Source: Exobasidium rhododendri
Taxonomy: Eukaryota > Basidiomycota > Exobasidiomycetes > Exobasidiales > Exobasidiaceae
Direction of reading: 5' to 3'
Assembly: GCA_026210745.1 (NCBI GenBank)
Contig: CP110632.1
Coordinates: 3,471,001 to 3,535,000 of the forward strand
Length of the DNA stretch: 64,000 nt
In this document: positions 21,387-32,262 of the stretch, in pieces
Layout: each line of letters starts with the position of its first letter
Numbering within the stretch: position 1 is the stretch's first letter
Notes under the pieces: model-generated
What the model was told of the DNA's origin: nothing
Databases searched by the model: none
Seen by the model: the letters and a program-made list of their open reading frames with translations, nothing else
Position numbers and translations under genes: made by a program

Positions 21387-21891
21387 CAAAATAAGATCGG
21401 AGCTTTCGATCAAAGTCTGTAGCCTTTAGTCATCTCAAAACAGAACACAAATGTCGTAATCACCTCCTTGCTTTACCCATGAAAATCCATGACTATGTTA
21501 CAACGCAGTGTCGTGGGAGACATTAACTTCAGAAGTGCTCTGTGCATTGCTGCAAGTATCTTAAGAGTCATTATTGCAAGGTGTCAGAGGCACTAGCCCC
21601 TGCTATCGTCGCAATGTCAACTTTGCGTCTACATCAGGAAAACGGACGATGTCTCAGCAGTCTGAGCTTTTTCTCAATGAACACACTTTGTTGACTTGGA
21701 ATCTTCTCAAGGCTTATCACTGTGTCAAGGTAGGCCGAGCGAAGCTTCGATGCTCGTCTTCTTAGGTTTAATCGATACATCATTCTGGCCCAACTGTGCT
21801 TTATATAGCATCAGATTGAGCAGATGCCACAAGTTTGGGACACAGAATAAGATCCTTGTAAAGCAGAGATAATCTACTGGCGGGTAGGCCT
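21387..21891. other. Convergent 3' region between ACR3 and ArsH
   Basis: About 505 bp between two stop codons facing each other. A 63-codon plus-strand frame (21574-21765) has no family similarity. It presumably holds the two 3' UTRs; nothing else recognised. Confidence 0.5.
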
Positions 21892-22878
21892 CTAGGCCTC
21901 CGTCTTAGCTCCAGAATCCGTCAATGTTGAGCGCAATTTCTCTTCCTCGTCTTGAGAGCGCAGACGTCCATGCTCTTCTCGCTCTACTCTCTCACTCCAG
22001 CGATCAGCGAAAAGCTTTTCCTTGCCGTAGAAAAGAACAGATGTTTTCACCAGCTCTTCACACACATCAACGAGACGATCACGATTGCTTGAAGGCAGCA
22101 TCCTTCCCTCGCTGTCGAAAGCAGTCCATGCTTTTGGTAGGCTGGCTTGGTTAGGAATCGTGAACATCCTCATCCATCGTCCAAGCACCCGGAGTGAATT
22201 GACCGCATTGAAAGATTGACTACCACCGTTGACCTGGAATTATAACGTCGGGACGGGAGCAGACAGTCAAGCTATTCATGATACTCACCTGAGAAACGGC
22301 AAGAATTTTACCCTGCGTTGGCCGAACGCTCCCTATCGATAGGGGAATGTGATCAATCATTGTTTTGAAGACACCAGTTATCTGGCTAAGTAAGTAGGCG
22401 AGTTCAGCAACTACTCTTGTATGCGCCGGACTAAACTCACCCATGCTGCTCGGGAGAACACCAGAAATTGGTATCACTCCATTCCATAAGACTTCTGAGC
22501 TCCATAACTTTCAGATGTGAATTGTCGCAGTCGTCTTTCAGAGGAAGACCCTTTGGACTAAAGACCTGCACTTCGCAACCGAGGTGATGAAGCAATCTTG
22601 CAGCCTCGTAGCTCATCAGCCTTGAATATGATCTGCATGGCAGAGGAGACCAGTAGTAAGCTTTGAGAACATTCCGCGATAAATCTGATCTCCACTACTA
22701 CTACCCACTTCTCTCGCAAGCTCCCATAGAGGACGAGTATTCTAATCTTTCGAGGCAGACTCTCAGCAGATTCCTTCGTATCGAGCAACCCCATGGCTCC
22801 TTGCCCGTCGATAACGTCTCTTGTCCAGTCAGATGTCCCCGATGGCAGCATAAATGACTGATACTGATTGACTTTCAT
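21892..22878 (-). CDS. arsH: ArsH, NADPH-dependent FMN reductase / organoarsenical oxidase
   Basis: Flavoprotein that oxidises trivalent methyl- and aromatic arsenicals to less toxic pentavalent forms. Four exons: 22878-22709, 22632-22441, 22385-22289, 22233-21892 (introns 76, 55 and 55 nt), giving 266 residues. The joined protein is a close Ars[122 protein letters not shown]. The GSLRExSYSR segment is the FMN phosphate-binding loop. The start MKVNQYQSF was chosen because ArsH normally has about 40 residues before the first beta strand; the longer frame up to 23202 runs into the adjacent transposon repeat. Confidence 0.93.
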
Positions 22879-23196
22879 GACTTTAATCGCTTGAGGCTTG
22901 CATCTGACAGCACGAAGGATGGAAGTAGGAGTCATGAGCAGAAGTACTTCCCTTGCATGGACAATATGTATTTGAGAGTCTTGTAAATCATCAGTCATTG
23001 CCAATTTCAAACTCAAAATTATACTGCTCGCGCCGAAATTCATACAGGAAGTGATTATCAGATCAGATAAAACGAAGAGACATTCGGGGTAATCAAATTC
23101 GCGACAGTTGCCCCTGCTCTCTTTCTGGTGGGCACTTCTCGTGCAAGTAAAGCAAGTGGAACCAAAAGTCACGTGTAGGATAGCCGCCTGAACAGG
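22879..23196. other. ArsH upstream region
   Basis: About 320 bp between the ArsH start and the left end of the 1.4-kb element. It must include the ArsH promoter. The plus strand carries a CACGTG at about 23170. No clear TATA box. Confidence 0.4.
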
Positions 23197-23198
23197 TA

Positions 23199-24624
23199 CC
23201 ATGCGCTACCACTAGTAAATACACGTGCGTTTTTCGACCACTAGTGAATACGCCGTGTACGACATGCTGTATCACCATGACCGGTCCCCCTATGTAAACT
23301 AGTCTCTAATGAAATAAAATTGTATGAATATTCTGAACAAATTTGTCTGAAAGAAGAAGGGTGCATCATGCCGTTTTGACTGAGCTGCTCTAAGTGTGAA
23401 ATTTTACGGGGCCCTAAAAAACCAGTCAAAAAGTCCCGGGAACGCGAACACTAAACACGGTGTATTGATGGCCACCACGATGCTACCATAACATCCTCCA
23501 AAAAGTATGAGACTTTGATACATTGTGTAGAATAATAGTATTATATATATGAGGTGTGAAAAAAAATGAGAAGATATATATGAAAGAGAGGAGATATAGA
23601 GGTATCGAGCCACTACGCCAGAAGGGTCCAATACTTCAGAAAAGTCATGGTCACGGCACAAAGTTTACGCGATTCTAGCTCTGCTGCCTCAGCGCAATGG
23701 CTTTAAGCTTCAAAAACTTGTATATAGCATCCTAAGTATCATGTCTAGCACTCTATTCATTTAGAATGACCGTTTGTTCTCAATAAGGGTGTGTCGGCAC
23801 ACATTTCTCAACCTCACTTTAATTGACCCCAAAAAACAGATCCGACTTCAATTATCTCCTTCTTTTTTCACTATAACGTATTTCAGGACTTAGTAAATGT
23901 TTTAGCTGTATATCATAGCAATGTTTGGTAATAATACTATTTGCCCTAAAAGAGCCTGCAGGTCACGCAAATGAGCTTCGTAGATGGTAAAATGGTCAAA
24001 TTGGGGTCATTATGGCAGTTTCACGGTCCTAAAATGACCCAATTTTGCTATCTTATCTGATAGATGTCGTGTTGAGTTCATACTATGCAAATACATGCGA
24101 AATTAGTAGAAAAAACAATTTAATGCTTAAAAATGACCAATTATTAATCATGCTGACGAGTAAATGGCCTTTGTAGCTTTTCAAGGCCATTTTCAATGGT
24201 GTACCCGATCAGCATGATTCTGGAATCAATACACAATAAAATCAGTTTTGAACTTAATAGAAGTTGTTCATTACTATCTTCTGTATTGTCTCATTTTCTT
24301 AAATTTGTACATTATTAATGCGAATATGCTACAAAGCGAGATACTGCTGACACCATGGTGCAAAATTTCTAAAAAATGATGGCGTAGTGCGTATTTTTCA
24401 GTGATAGCTTTTTGGACGCGCACGAAACCGACACACCATCTTCTCTTATAGGAAAACTTCATCAAATTTCATGAGAGCGTCTATTCTACATAGGGAGAGT
24501 GATCCGATAGGAGTGCATGGTCATGCCTGCGGCGTCAGAGGGCGCAAATAGGGGCCAGGAGAGCGTCAATCGGGCGTCGTTCACGTTCCCAAAATCACGT
24601 GTATTTACTAGTGGTAGCGCATGG
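23199..24624. mobile_element. 1.43-kb TIR element, copy A
   Basis: 1426 bp with perfect 29-bp inverted termini beginning CCATGCGCTACCACTAGTAA and ending ATACACGTG, flanked by TA within a GTAC on both sides, which suggests TA-targeted (Tc1/mariner-type) insertion. A second copy lies at 27628-29051. No transposase is encoded; the only conserved frame is about 60 codons on the minus strand (23241-23429). The interior has strong fold-back sequences. It is thus a non-autonomous element, larger than a typical MITE. Immediately upstream of ArsH. Confidence 0.85.
24146..24219. repeat. Two-stem hairpin in element copy A
   Basis: Outer arms AATCATGCTGA and TCAGCATGATT enclose inner arms AAATGGCCTT and AAGGCCATTT. 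The two nested stems could extrude as a branched cruciform or fold in RNA. The same structure, with mismatches in the inner stem, is in copy B at 28574-28647. Confidence 0.75.
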
Positions 24625-24626
24625 TA

Positions 24627-26885
24627 CTCCTCGCAAAGTATAAGCATACTTGTATAAATAGGTCAAGACTTTTCTCACCACATTAAATATGTGTGCGTGC
24701 TGAAAGTAATAGCCTGCATCATTGTGTATCACTGTAAGTATCTCGATGAAAGACATGAAGTACTGAGCACATTGCTGTCCGAGACAGCCTGTCTCTATAC
24801 AAGATCATGCCCCTGTGCGCACCGCTGGCAGTGCTTTCGCTATTCTGGTTCCAGGAGAGGAGAGAAAGACGAAGCCAGAGATATACTATCGGAATGTGAT
24901 AGGCCCGAAAACAGCGAGCTCGCGCGTCTTTTCGGAAAAGTTAGGTGAGACACATCACGCATGTCACTACCATCAAATGGTCAAGTACTTTCTTGTCAGC
25001 GATAGATGAGCTATCTATAACGGCTGTGCCAATCCGATGGGCAAGTCGAGGATTCGTGATCGGCAAGAAGCAGCCCTTACAACGAGATACCCAAATAGCA
25101 ATTTGGCACCGGACAAGAGTATATGTATTATGGTCGGGCCGCGAAGGGTACAGTCTCGCTCGAGGAGCGATTTTTTATGCCGATACGTTCTCCCTTTCCA
25201 AAGCGTGTGACAACTACGCAGGCCGAACCACACAATGGAACGATCTCACTGGTCTCACTTCTCCGTTCATTCCCCTGTTGCCGCTATTCTCGGTCTTCCT
25301 TGTTCATTATAATTTACAGCGAAGAGACTTTATATTCTGTAAGAGCTGATCTACTTTGACTCGGTTAAAGCCCCACAAACAAAATCTTTACCCTTTATAG
25401 AAGACATGCACCAGTACTTGTCCTGCTTTCAGACGAAAGGGCATCCCCTCGTTTGGCAATTGGATGCTTCCTGTCGACGATGATACTTGAATATTCGAAG
25501 CAGCATAATTCTAACAAATTCTTAGATTCGAAGCTGTCCTTTCTTAGATGAGATGGCAGAGAATCGGACATCACTTTCAGAGCGCAAACAGAAAGCGGGG
25601 GATCTTGACGTGCCTTCGAAATAGTATGGTCAAGTCAGATGAGAAAGGAGCGTTTGTCAGTTCACAATTGTGGATATCAAGTCTAATCAAAAGGTCGGTC
25701 TACGAGAGTACAGGTAATGTCATTATCACGCAGGAGAAAGCCTTCTGGCATCGCGCATCCGCAAATAATCTCAAAACAATTATGGACGAGTCGACCTAAG
25801 AGAGAACGTTTATTCCCGGAACTGGACATGCTGGACATGTAGAACTAGTAGAAAGTGTTGAACTATGCTCACGGTTCTGGATCAGTCTATTGACCCAGTA
25901 GCGCAGTAAGCTTTTTCTCACACAAAGCGCGACTACAATTTCCATTGTTCTCAATCTCATTTTTCTTACCTGGCCATTTTCCTGGCCATTGTGCCCTACC
26001 GTTTTTCAATACATATAAGCTTTCACTGAAGAGTTTCATGTATACAAGGATGTCCTTCCCGACTTTTGTCCTGTCCCGCAATCGATCATACCTTCGTTTC
26101 TCTTGTCAATTCGTACACACTTGACAACCTTCTCAATCTCTGATCCCACAATGGTTCACCGTGCGATAGCCTGTCTCGCGTCATTTGCAATGCCGACTTC
26201 TCTGATCAGATTTGAGGAGAAGCACCAGCTCTGAGTTTCCTTGTCTGATCCAACCGAGAGAGTTCTTTGAGTTCACATGACTGCCTGCAAGCACGCAAGC
26301 GCTCTGAGAAGATAGTAACGGGTATGAGGAGCCATTTGGAGCGTCGCTCGAATTTGTCTCTGCGTAGAGACAGCCTGTCTTTGGCAGCAATAGCTTTCTC
26401 TTTCACGTCGCAGAATAGCTTGTCTTCATTGTCATGTCTCTTGTGGTCTCGGCGTGTGGCTCTCCTGCTGTAAATAAATCTGTTTCTAGCAAGTTCAGTC
26501 AGCTAGTAAGTACTCGAGACTATAGCACAGCGCTCACCATATGCGTCTGATCTCATTTTATAATATCAACGATGGCGCTTTTGATGACTGATGCAATGCC
26601 CAATGACTGGAGGGATCGAAAGAGCACTAGATTGTATGCAGCGCTGCCAGGTTCAAATTTTGTGGCCTGGAAGGATCCACAATTCGAGTGATGCCATAGG
26701 TGGGAACATTAATTCCATTGACGCGATCAAAGTTCCGCATTGTGGTAGATACGGTACGACTTCAACATTGGTCAACAGGCATGGCAACAATTGATGGCAA
26801 GTTTGATGAGTATTAAGTAGTGCCTTTTAACAATTTGCGGAAAATTTGAAAGGAAAGAGGTGGCCCTGAAAGACAAAAGGACGTA
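24627..26885. other. Gene-poor spacer between repeated elements
   Basis: About 2.26 kb containing only short frames on both strands (the longest is 134 codons at 24945-25349) with no recognisable domain. A TATAAATA at about 24653-24660 is followed by no convincing gene. The stretch may hold decayed gene or transposon remnants; I cannot assign any of it. Confidence 0.5.
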
Positions 26886-27048
26886 CAGTAGAACCTCCGA
26901 GTTTTAATTTGATTTGTCTTAATAACCCCCCAATCTTAATGAAAACGGCCCGGTCCCCAATTGGGACCTATGGAAATACTAAGAACCTCTCAGACCTAAT
27001 TCCTAATGCAATTCAGATAAATTTAGGCCTGATATTAAGACTGGGAGG

Positions 27049-27111
27049 TCACACGTGGAGGTAAATTGGCAACACGTGGAAGTAAATTGGTTACACGTGG
27101 AAGTAGCTTGT
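27049..27111 (+). repeat. Three tandem 21-bp repeats with CACGTG cores (copy 2)
   Basis: Units at 27049-27069, 27070-27090 and 27091-27111 match the trio in copy 1, with point differences outside the CACGTGGA core. The core is more constant than the rest of each unit, which favours a protein-binding role. Confidence 0.75.
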
Positions 27112-27257
27112 AATCTTTTTCTGCTTACTTTTTGGAGCTGACGCGTCTTGTATTGACCAAATACCACAATGGCTCCTGCAATGCACTATTGAAACTTCCA
27201 TTGTTGTATCCCAGCTGTTGATCGCAATGTGTATTGCTTTGTACAAAACAAGGTAAT

Positions 27258-27476
27258 TTACTTCAAAGAACTTTTGTATTTCCTTTGTGTTTTTGTATTG
27301 AGCCACTTGTCAGAGGCGGCAAGGGTGTTAGAGAGTGTGCCTTGCAACACTACTATGCTATGCTGCATCTTTAGCCAGAAAGCAAGCTCTTTCTGAGTCT
27401 GCCCGGCATGCTCAATATTATGCTGGCATGGAGCCCGATGTAGGCTCTTAGAAAGATGGGGCATAACGCCTAACAA
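27258..27476 (-). pseudogene. Remnant of a pogo-like transposase N-terminus (copy 2)
   Basis: 72-codon frame matching the one at 12401-12667, including TQKELAFWLKMQHSIVVLQG. It differs at several positions at both ends but stays open through the helix-turn-helix. No catalytic domain. Confidence 0.45.
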
Positions 27477-27627
27477 ATGGTGGTCAGAATAGAGGAATGG
27501 TTAAATTTTCAATAGAACTTTCACACCTAATAACCCCCCATAGTTAATAGAAAAGGGCTGGTCCCGCTTGTATTAGAACTGGGAGGTTCTACTGTATTTC
27601 TGACTAGCTCGACACAATCTTTTTGTA

Positions 27628-29051
27628 CCATGCGCTACCACTAGTAAATACACGTGCGTTTTTCGACCACTAGTGAATACGCCGTATACGACATGCTGTA
27701 TCACCATGACCGGTCCCCCAATGTAAAGTAGTCTCTAATGAAATAAAATTGTATGAATGTTCTGAACAAATTTTTCTGAAAGAAGAAGGGTGCATCATGC
27801 CGTTTTGAGTGAGCTGCTCTAAGTGTGAAATTTTACGGGGCCCTAAAAATTCAGTCAAAAAGTCCCGGGAACGCAATCACTAAACACGGTGTATTGATGG
27901 CAACGACGGCACATTATAGCATGCTCCAAACAGCATGAGACTTTGATACATTGTGTAAAATTATAGTATTATATATATGGAGCGAGAAAAAAAATGAGAA
28001 AATACATATAAAAGAGAGGAGATATAGAGGTATCGAGCCACTACGCCGGAAGGGTCCGATACTTTAGAAAAGTCATGGTCACGGTACAAAGTTTACGCAA
28101 TTCTAGCTCTACTGCCTCCGCGCAGCAGCTCCAAGCTCCAATAAGTTGAGTGGATCGTTAGTAGTATCATATCTAGCACTCTATTCATTTAGAATGACCA
28201 TTTATTCTCAATAAGGGTGTGTCGGCACACATTTCTCAACTTCACTTTAATTGACCCCCAAAAACAGACTCGACTTCAATTATCTCCTTCTTTTGTCACT
28301 ATAATATATTTTAGGACTTAGTGAATGTTTTAGCTGTATATCATAGCAATATATGCTAGTAATCCTATTTGCCCTAAAAGAGCCTGTAGGTCACACAAAT
28401 GAGCTTCGTAGATGGTAAAATGGTCAAATTTGGGTCATTATGGCAGTCTCACGGTCCTAAAATGAGCCAATTTTGCTATCTTATCTGATAGACGTCGTGT
28501 TGAGTTCATACTATGCAAATACATGCGAAATTAGTGAGAAAAACAATTTAATGCTTAAAAATGACCAGTTATTAATCATGCTGACGAGTAAATGGCCTTT
28601 GTAGCATTTCATGGTCATTTTCAATGGTGTACCCGATCAGCATGATTCTGGAATCAATACACAATAAGATCAGTTTTGAACTTGATAGAAGTTGTTCATT
28701 ACTATCTTCTGTATTGTTTCATCTTTTTAAAATTGTACATTATTAATTAGAGTATGCTACAAAGTGAGATACCGCTGACACCATGGTGCAAAATTTCTAA
28801 AAAAATGATGGCGTCGGTGTATTCAACTGTGGTCACTTTTCACGCGATTCTGACACAGACAGAACAACTTCGATCATAGGACAAGTACCTCATAAAATGC
28901 TTTTCATCTCTCAATCTCTCGGGTGTGGTTAGAATGCATGCTATTATACTCATCTATGTACAGAAATGGCTCAAAAAGGGGCAGGGAGAGCGTCAATCGG
29001 GCGTCGTTCACGTTCCCGAAATCACGTGTATTTACTAGTGGTAGCGCATGG
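27628..29051. mobile_element. 1.43-kb TIR element, copy B
   Basis: 1424 bp with the same 29-bp inverted termini as copy A and TA borders. Most of it is closely similar to copy A, but 28815-28977 is unrelated to the corresponding block of copy A (24384-24552). It keeps the short minus-strand frame (27670-27876) and the nested hairpin (28574-28647). Confidence 0.85.
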
Positions 29052-29670
29052 TACACACAACCAAAAAGGGAAGTCACGTGCAGTATAATGGCCTCGTGTT
29101 CTTGGCGTATGCAGGCAATCGATCGATTGAAGGGCCAAACATTCCTACACTGCTGAAGTGCCCACGCAGCTTTCTAATCGCGCACTGCCTGGAGCGGGCT
29201 TTCCATGAGATTTCCCTCCTCCGTTCGATCGATCCGTCTTCGCCATTTTTTTTTGGTGCATCTTCCCCTTTCCTATGACTTAATCGACACCTTTCTGTCA
29301 CTGTTCATAGACGATACATCATAAAGGCCTCGCGACTATCTCAACAATAGTCGATATTCGAGGTGTTCGTCAAGCCTTCTTCACTCAAGGGAGAAGATCT
29401 CGAAAGAAAGCAACAGTCTCATCGTCTGTCGCGATCTCACTCCACCATCAAATCTGCATATTGACTGCGCGCTGGAGTCAACTATTCCATTCTGATCAGT
29501 AGAACAACCATCATCAGGCGTAAGGGAGTACCACTACCACCTCTTTCAGTCACTGTCTAGCAGCCGATAATCGCTCTGCAACAGACACACATAAAAGGTT
29601 GACTTGCAGCATTCTCCTTCTAGCACCTTCAACTTCGACTCTTCTCCGATCCTTGTCCTAACAGTGATTT
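29052..29670. promoter_or_regulatory. WC-1 upstream region
   Basis: About 620 bp from the right end of element copy B to the WC-1 ATG. It presumably contains the promoter and a long 5' UTR. No TATA box or repeat recognised. Confidence 0.4.
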
Positions 29671-32262
29671 ATGGCGTCTAAATTCGATTTCGCCGCATTC
29701 CTCAGTACACCCCCTAGAGATGAGGGTGTCTACAGCTCGTTCAGCAAGGCTCCATCAGAGTTTTCCGCTCCAGCCAGTAACGCTCTCGCTTCCGTAAACG
29801 ACACCTTCCTAAACGTTTCACAAGAACACAATGCCGTCCCTGCGTGGTCTCCCCCGTCTGTCGATCTTGCTAATGAAGAGCACGCTCGCGACAGTAAAGA
29901 CATCGTCATGCAACATCACGGAGCACCAAGTCAGAAATATGCAATCAAGGGTGACTGTCGCTCACAAATATCCGCTCATCACTATTCGAAGTTGCAGCCT
30001 TTGATACCTCTCGACATAGAAGCGGTCAATCGAACTCCCACGGACTGTAGTAGCAAAGGACATCAACAGCATGCGAAGGAAAAGAATAGTACACTCCGTG
30101 TCCCCGCAAGCCAAGCTGTCGTAGCTCACAAAATATTAACACTCCAGGAACGTAGGCGTCTATCCCGTCGGAGTCAATTTAAGTCCACAAGCCACCGTTC
30201 TTCTGAATTACAAAAGCGAGGCCCTTCTTCAGGTATTCGGCCATCAAACGTCCCTGCTCCGACCCATCAGCAGTACAAACCTCTCCGTCCCGAATTAGTT
30301 AAGAAAGCCTACTCATCTTCTGGCTTCGATTTGATCGGTGCACTTCTGCGAGTCAGTCAAAGACCCAATCCGAAAATTGATATTGGGGCTGTCGATCTAT
30401 CTTGCGCTTTCGTCATTTCAGATGCTCAACATCCAGATCAGCCCATCGTTCACTGCAGCGATTCGTTCTGCCAATTGACCGGGTATAGCCGGGAAGAGAT
30501 TCTTGGGCGAAATTGTCGATTTCTACAGTCTCCTAACGGTCAAGTGGAAAAGGGAAGTGAGCGCCTTCACACGGACAATGGAGCGGCAAAGCACCTTGGG
30601 AAACACTGCAATACAATACAAGAATGTCAGGCAAGCTTGATCAATTATCGTCGTGACGGCACACCCTTCATCAATTTGGTGACCATTGTACCTATCCACT
30701 GGGGCAACAGTTCAGAGCCGGTGTACATGGTTGGTTTCCAAGTTGATCTTGTGGACCACCCTGATGCAGTGTTGGAGCAAGCTAGCAACGGTCTTTACAC
30801 CGTCAATTACAGGCAGGTAGAGACGAGCTCTGCTCCTGTCAACGTTGACGCTTCTTTGGTCGTTGAAGAATTGGATGAGGAAGCAGTCTCCAAGAGAGCC
30901 ATGGATGCACATGAACTGGCTGAACTGATCAGCAGCGGAAGCACGGAGACAACTAAATGGGCTCGAATCTTACTGGACAATGCCAACGACTTGATTCATG
31001 TGCTCTCTCTCAAAGGAAACTTTTTGTACGTCTCACCCTCGGTGGAACGATTGCTCGGATATAAAGCGGAGGAGATGATCGGTAGAAGCATCTCGGAATT
31101 CTGTCATCCGTCCGACGTTGTGCCAGTGTTCCGGGAATTGAAGGATTCGACCAGCAATGCAAGTATCGCAGCAGCAGCAAAGCATTGGGCTCGTGTGGAC
31201 GGCACAATCAATCCGCCAACGAAAGGCGGAGCAGGTCAGACAGGTCCGCAAGTGAACATGATTATGCGAATGACACACAAGCTTCACGGCTACGTCTGGA
31301 TGGAGAATGTGGGTAAACTGCATCTCGAGCAAGGAAAAGGACGTAAGGTCGTCATTTCTACAGGTCGACCAAGACCGGTGTACAACCTTCCCTGGGAACA
31401 AGCGCGACGAACCCTAGAACGTTCAGGCTCTAACTTTTGGAGTAAAGTGTCTCAAGACGGTCTGATTCTGAGCACCTCGGGGGTCGTTGCCGATGTTCTG
31501 AAGCCTCAGCAATCGTCGCCTCTAGCCAAGAAGTCGAAATTCTCCTTGGCGGGAATGCATCTTTGCGACGTCGTCAACAAAGAGGCCTTAATCGCATTCC
31601 ATCGTGCTTTGCAATTACTAAAAGTATCTGCCATTCCTCATCTGATGCATGATGGTTCGGGAGGGCCGTGTATCACTGTCATGTCCACTTTGATCCCTTC
31701 TTCAACTGATGGAATCGGCTTGCCAACGGTCTTTGTTCACACGCAACAGATTGCAGCGACGAGCGTGGGTCCAAGTGAGTTGAACAAGATTCGTCATGCG
31801 CCTCCTACCACATCATCGAAAGAAGCCGGTCAAGCTGCCGGCCTATCAAAGGAAGAGGCAATGCGTCAATCCGTCTTTGGTGAGCTTTCCACCGTCCAAG
31901 CACAGCCAAGTAGCTGGGTGTATGAATTGCATCAACTCAAGAACACCAACAAGCGACTACGGGAGGAGATTCGAAATCAGCAAAGGAGGATATCCGGCAA
32001 TCAGCCAACTTTGCTCGTCACTTCCTATGAGAACGCAACAAAGGACGCCACGAAACACCATCACAAGTCGCCGCGATCTGACCTGGAAAAGGACAAACTG
32101 AATGGAAGCAGCAGTGACAGCAGCTTGGAATCAAGACCTCTTCTCTCCCCTTTCCAGAAAGACGCACAATACTTTGCTGCCAACGATTCGAGTTCCGACG
32201 CTACAAGTATCGTCACTACTCCTGACACAGCTCGAGCGGGACTGAAGCGATCCCATCCATAG
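29671..32262 (+). CDS. wc-1: White collar-1 blue-light photoreceptor (LOV-PAS-PAS, no zinc finger)
   Basis: Single exon, 863 residues. The LOV domain (about residues 234-370) has the flavin-binding motif GRNCRFLQSP with the photoactive cysteine at C282. It also has the fungal WC-1 type extended loop (HTDNGAAKHLG) and the strands ECQASLINYRRDGTPFINLV and PVYMVGFQVDLVDHP. A second PAS follows at about 430-560 (ANDLIHVLSLKGNFLYVSPS, then VERLLGYKAEEMIG) and a weaker third at about 585-690. The C-terminus has a short helical region (ELHQLKNTNKRLREEI) and no GATA zinc finger, matching basidiomycete WC-1, which relies on its partner WC-2 for DNA binding. Expected to act in the nucleus and switch light-responsive genes such as photolyase and carotenoid genes. 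Confidence 0.94.
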   Translation: MASKFDFAAFLSTPPRDEGVYSSFSKAPSEFSAPASNALASVNDTFLNVSQEHNAVPAWSPPSVDLANEEHARDSKDIVMQHHGAPSQKYAIKGDCRSQISAHHYSKLQPLIPLDIEAVNRTPTDCSSKGHQQHAKEKNSTLRVPASQAVVAHKILTLQERRRLSRRSQFKSTSHRSSELQKRGPSSGIRPSNVPAPTHQQYKPLRPELVKKAYSSSGFDLIGALLRVSQRPNPKIDIGAVDLSCAFVISDAQHPDQPIVHCSDSFCQLTGYSREEILGRNCRFLQSPNGQVEKGSERLHTDNGAAKHLGKHCNTIQECQASLINYRRDGTPFINLVTIVPIHWGNSSEPVYMVGFQVDLVDHPDAVLEQASNGLYTVNYRQVETSSAPVNVDASLVVEELDEEAVSKRAMDAHELAELISSGSTETTKWARILLDNANDLIHVLSLKGNFLYVSPSVERLLGYKAEEMIGRSISEFCHPSDVVPVFRELKDSTSNASIAAAAKHWARVDGTINPPTKGGAGQTGPQVNMIMRMTHKLHGYVWMENVGKLHLEQGKGRKVVISTGRPRPVYNLPWEQARRTLERSGSNFWSKVSQDGLILSTSGVVADVLKPQQSSPLAKKSKFSLAGMHLCDVVNKEALIAFHRALQLLKVSAIPHLMHDGSGGPCITVMSTLIPSSTDGIGLPTVFVHTQQIAATSVGPSELNKIRHAPPTTSSKEAGQAAGLSKEEAMRQSVFGELSTVQAQPSSWVYELHQLKNTNKRLREEIRNQQRRISGNQPTLLVTSYENATKDATKHHHKSPRSDLEKDKLNGSSSDSSLESRPLLSPFQKDAQYFAANDSSSDATSIVTTPDTARAGLKRSHP

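Larger units (their letters stand above)
26886..27594. mobile_element. Miniature TIR element, copy 2
   Basis: 709 bp, flanked by TA, with the same CAGTAGAACCTCC termini as copy 1 at 12028-12737 and close similarity throughout. It keeps the three 21-bp repeats (27049-27111) and the minus-strand helix-turn-helix frame (27258-27476). It ends only 31 bp before copy B of the 1.4-kb element. Confidence 0.85.

Noticed and set aside
22879-23202. N-terminal extension of ArsH to the ATG at 23202
   Set aside because: The extra 108 residues have no ArsH similarity and start inside the terminal repeat of the 1.4-kb element.
24691-25349. Overlapping frames of 78-134 codons downstream of a TATAAATA
   Set aside because: No domain, no consistent splice structure, and similar short frames on the other strand.
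26640-26680. GGTTCAAAT motif resembling a tRNA B box
   Set aside because: No matching A box, anticodon arm or acceptor stem around it. I found no convincing tRNA gene in the window.
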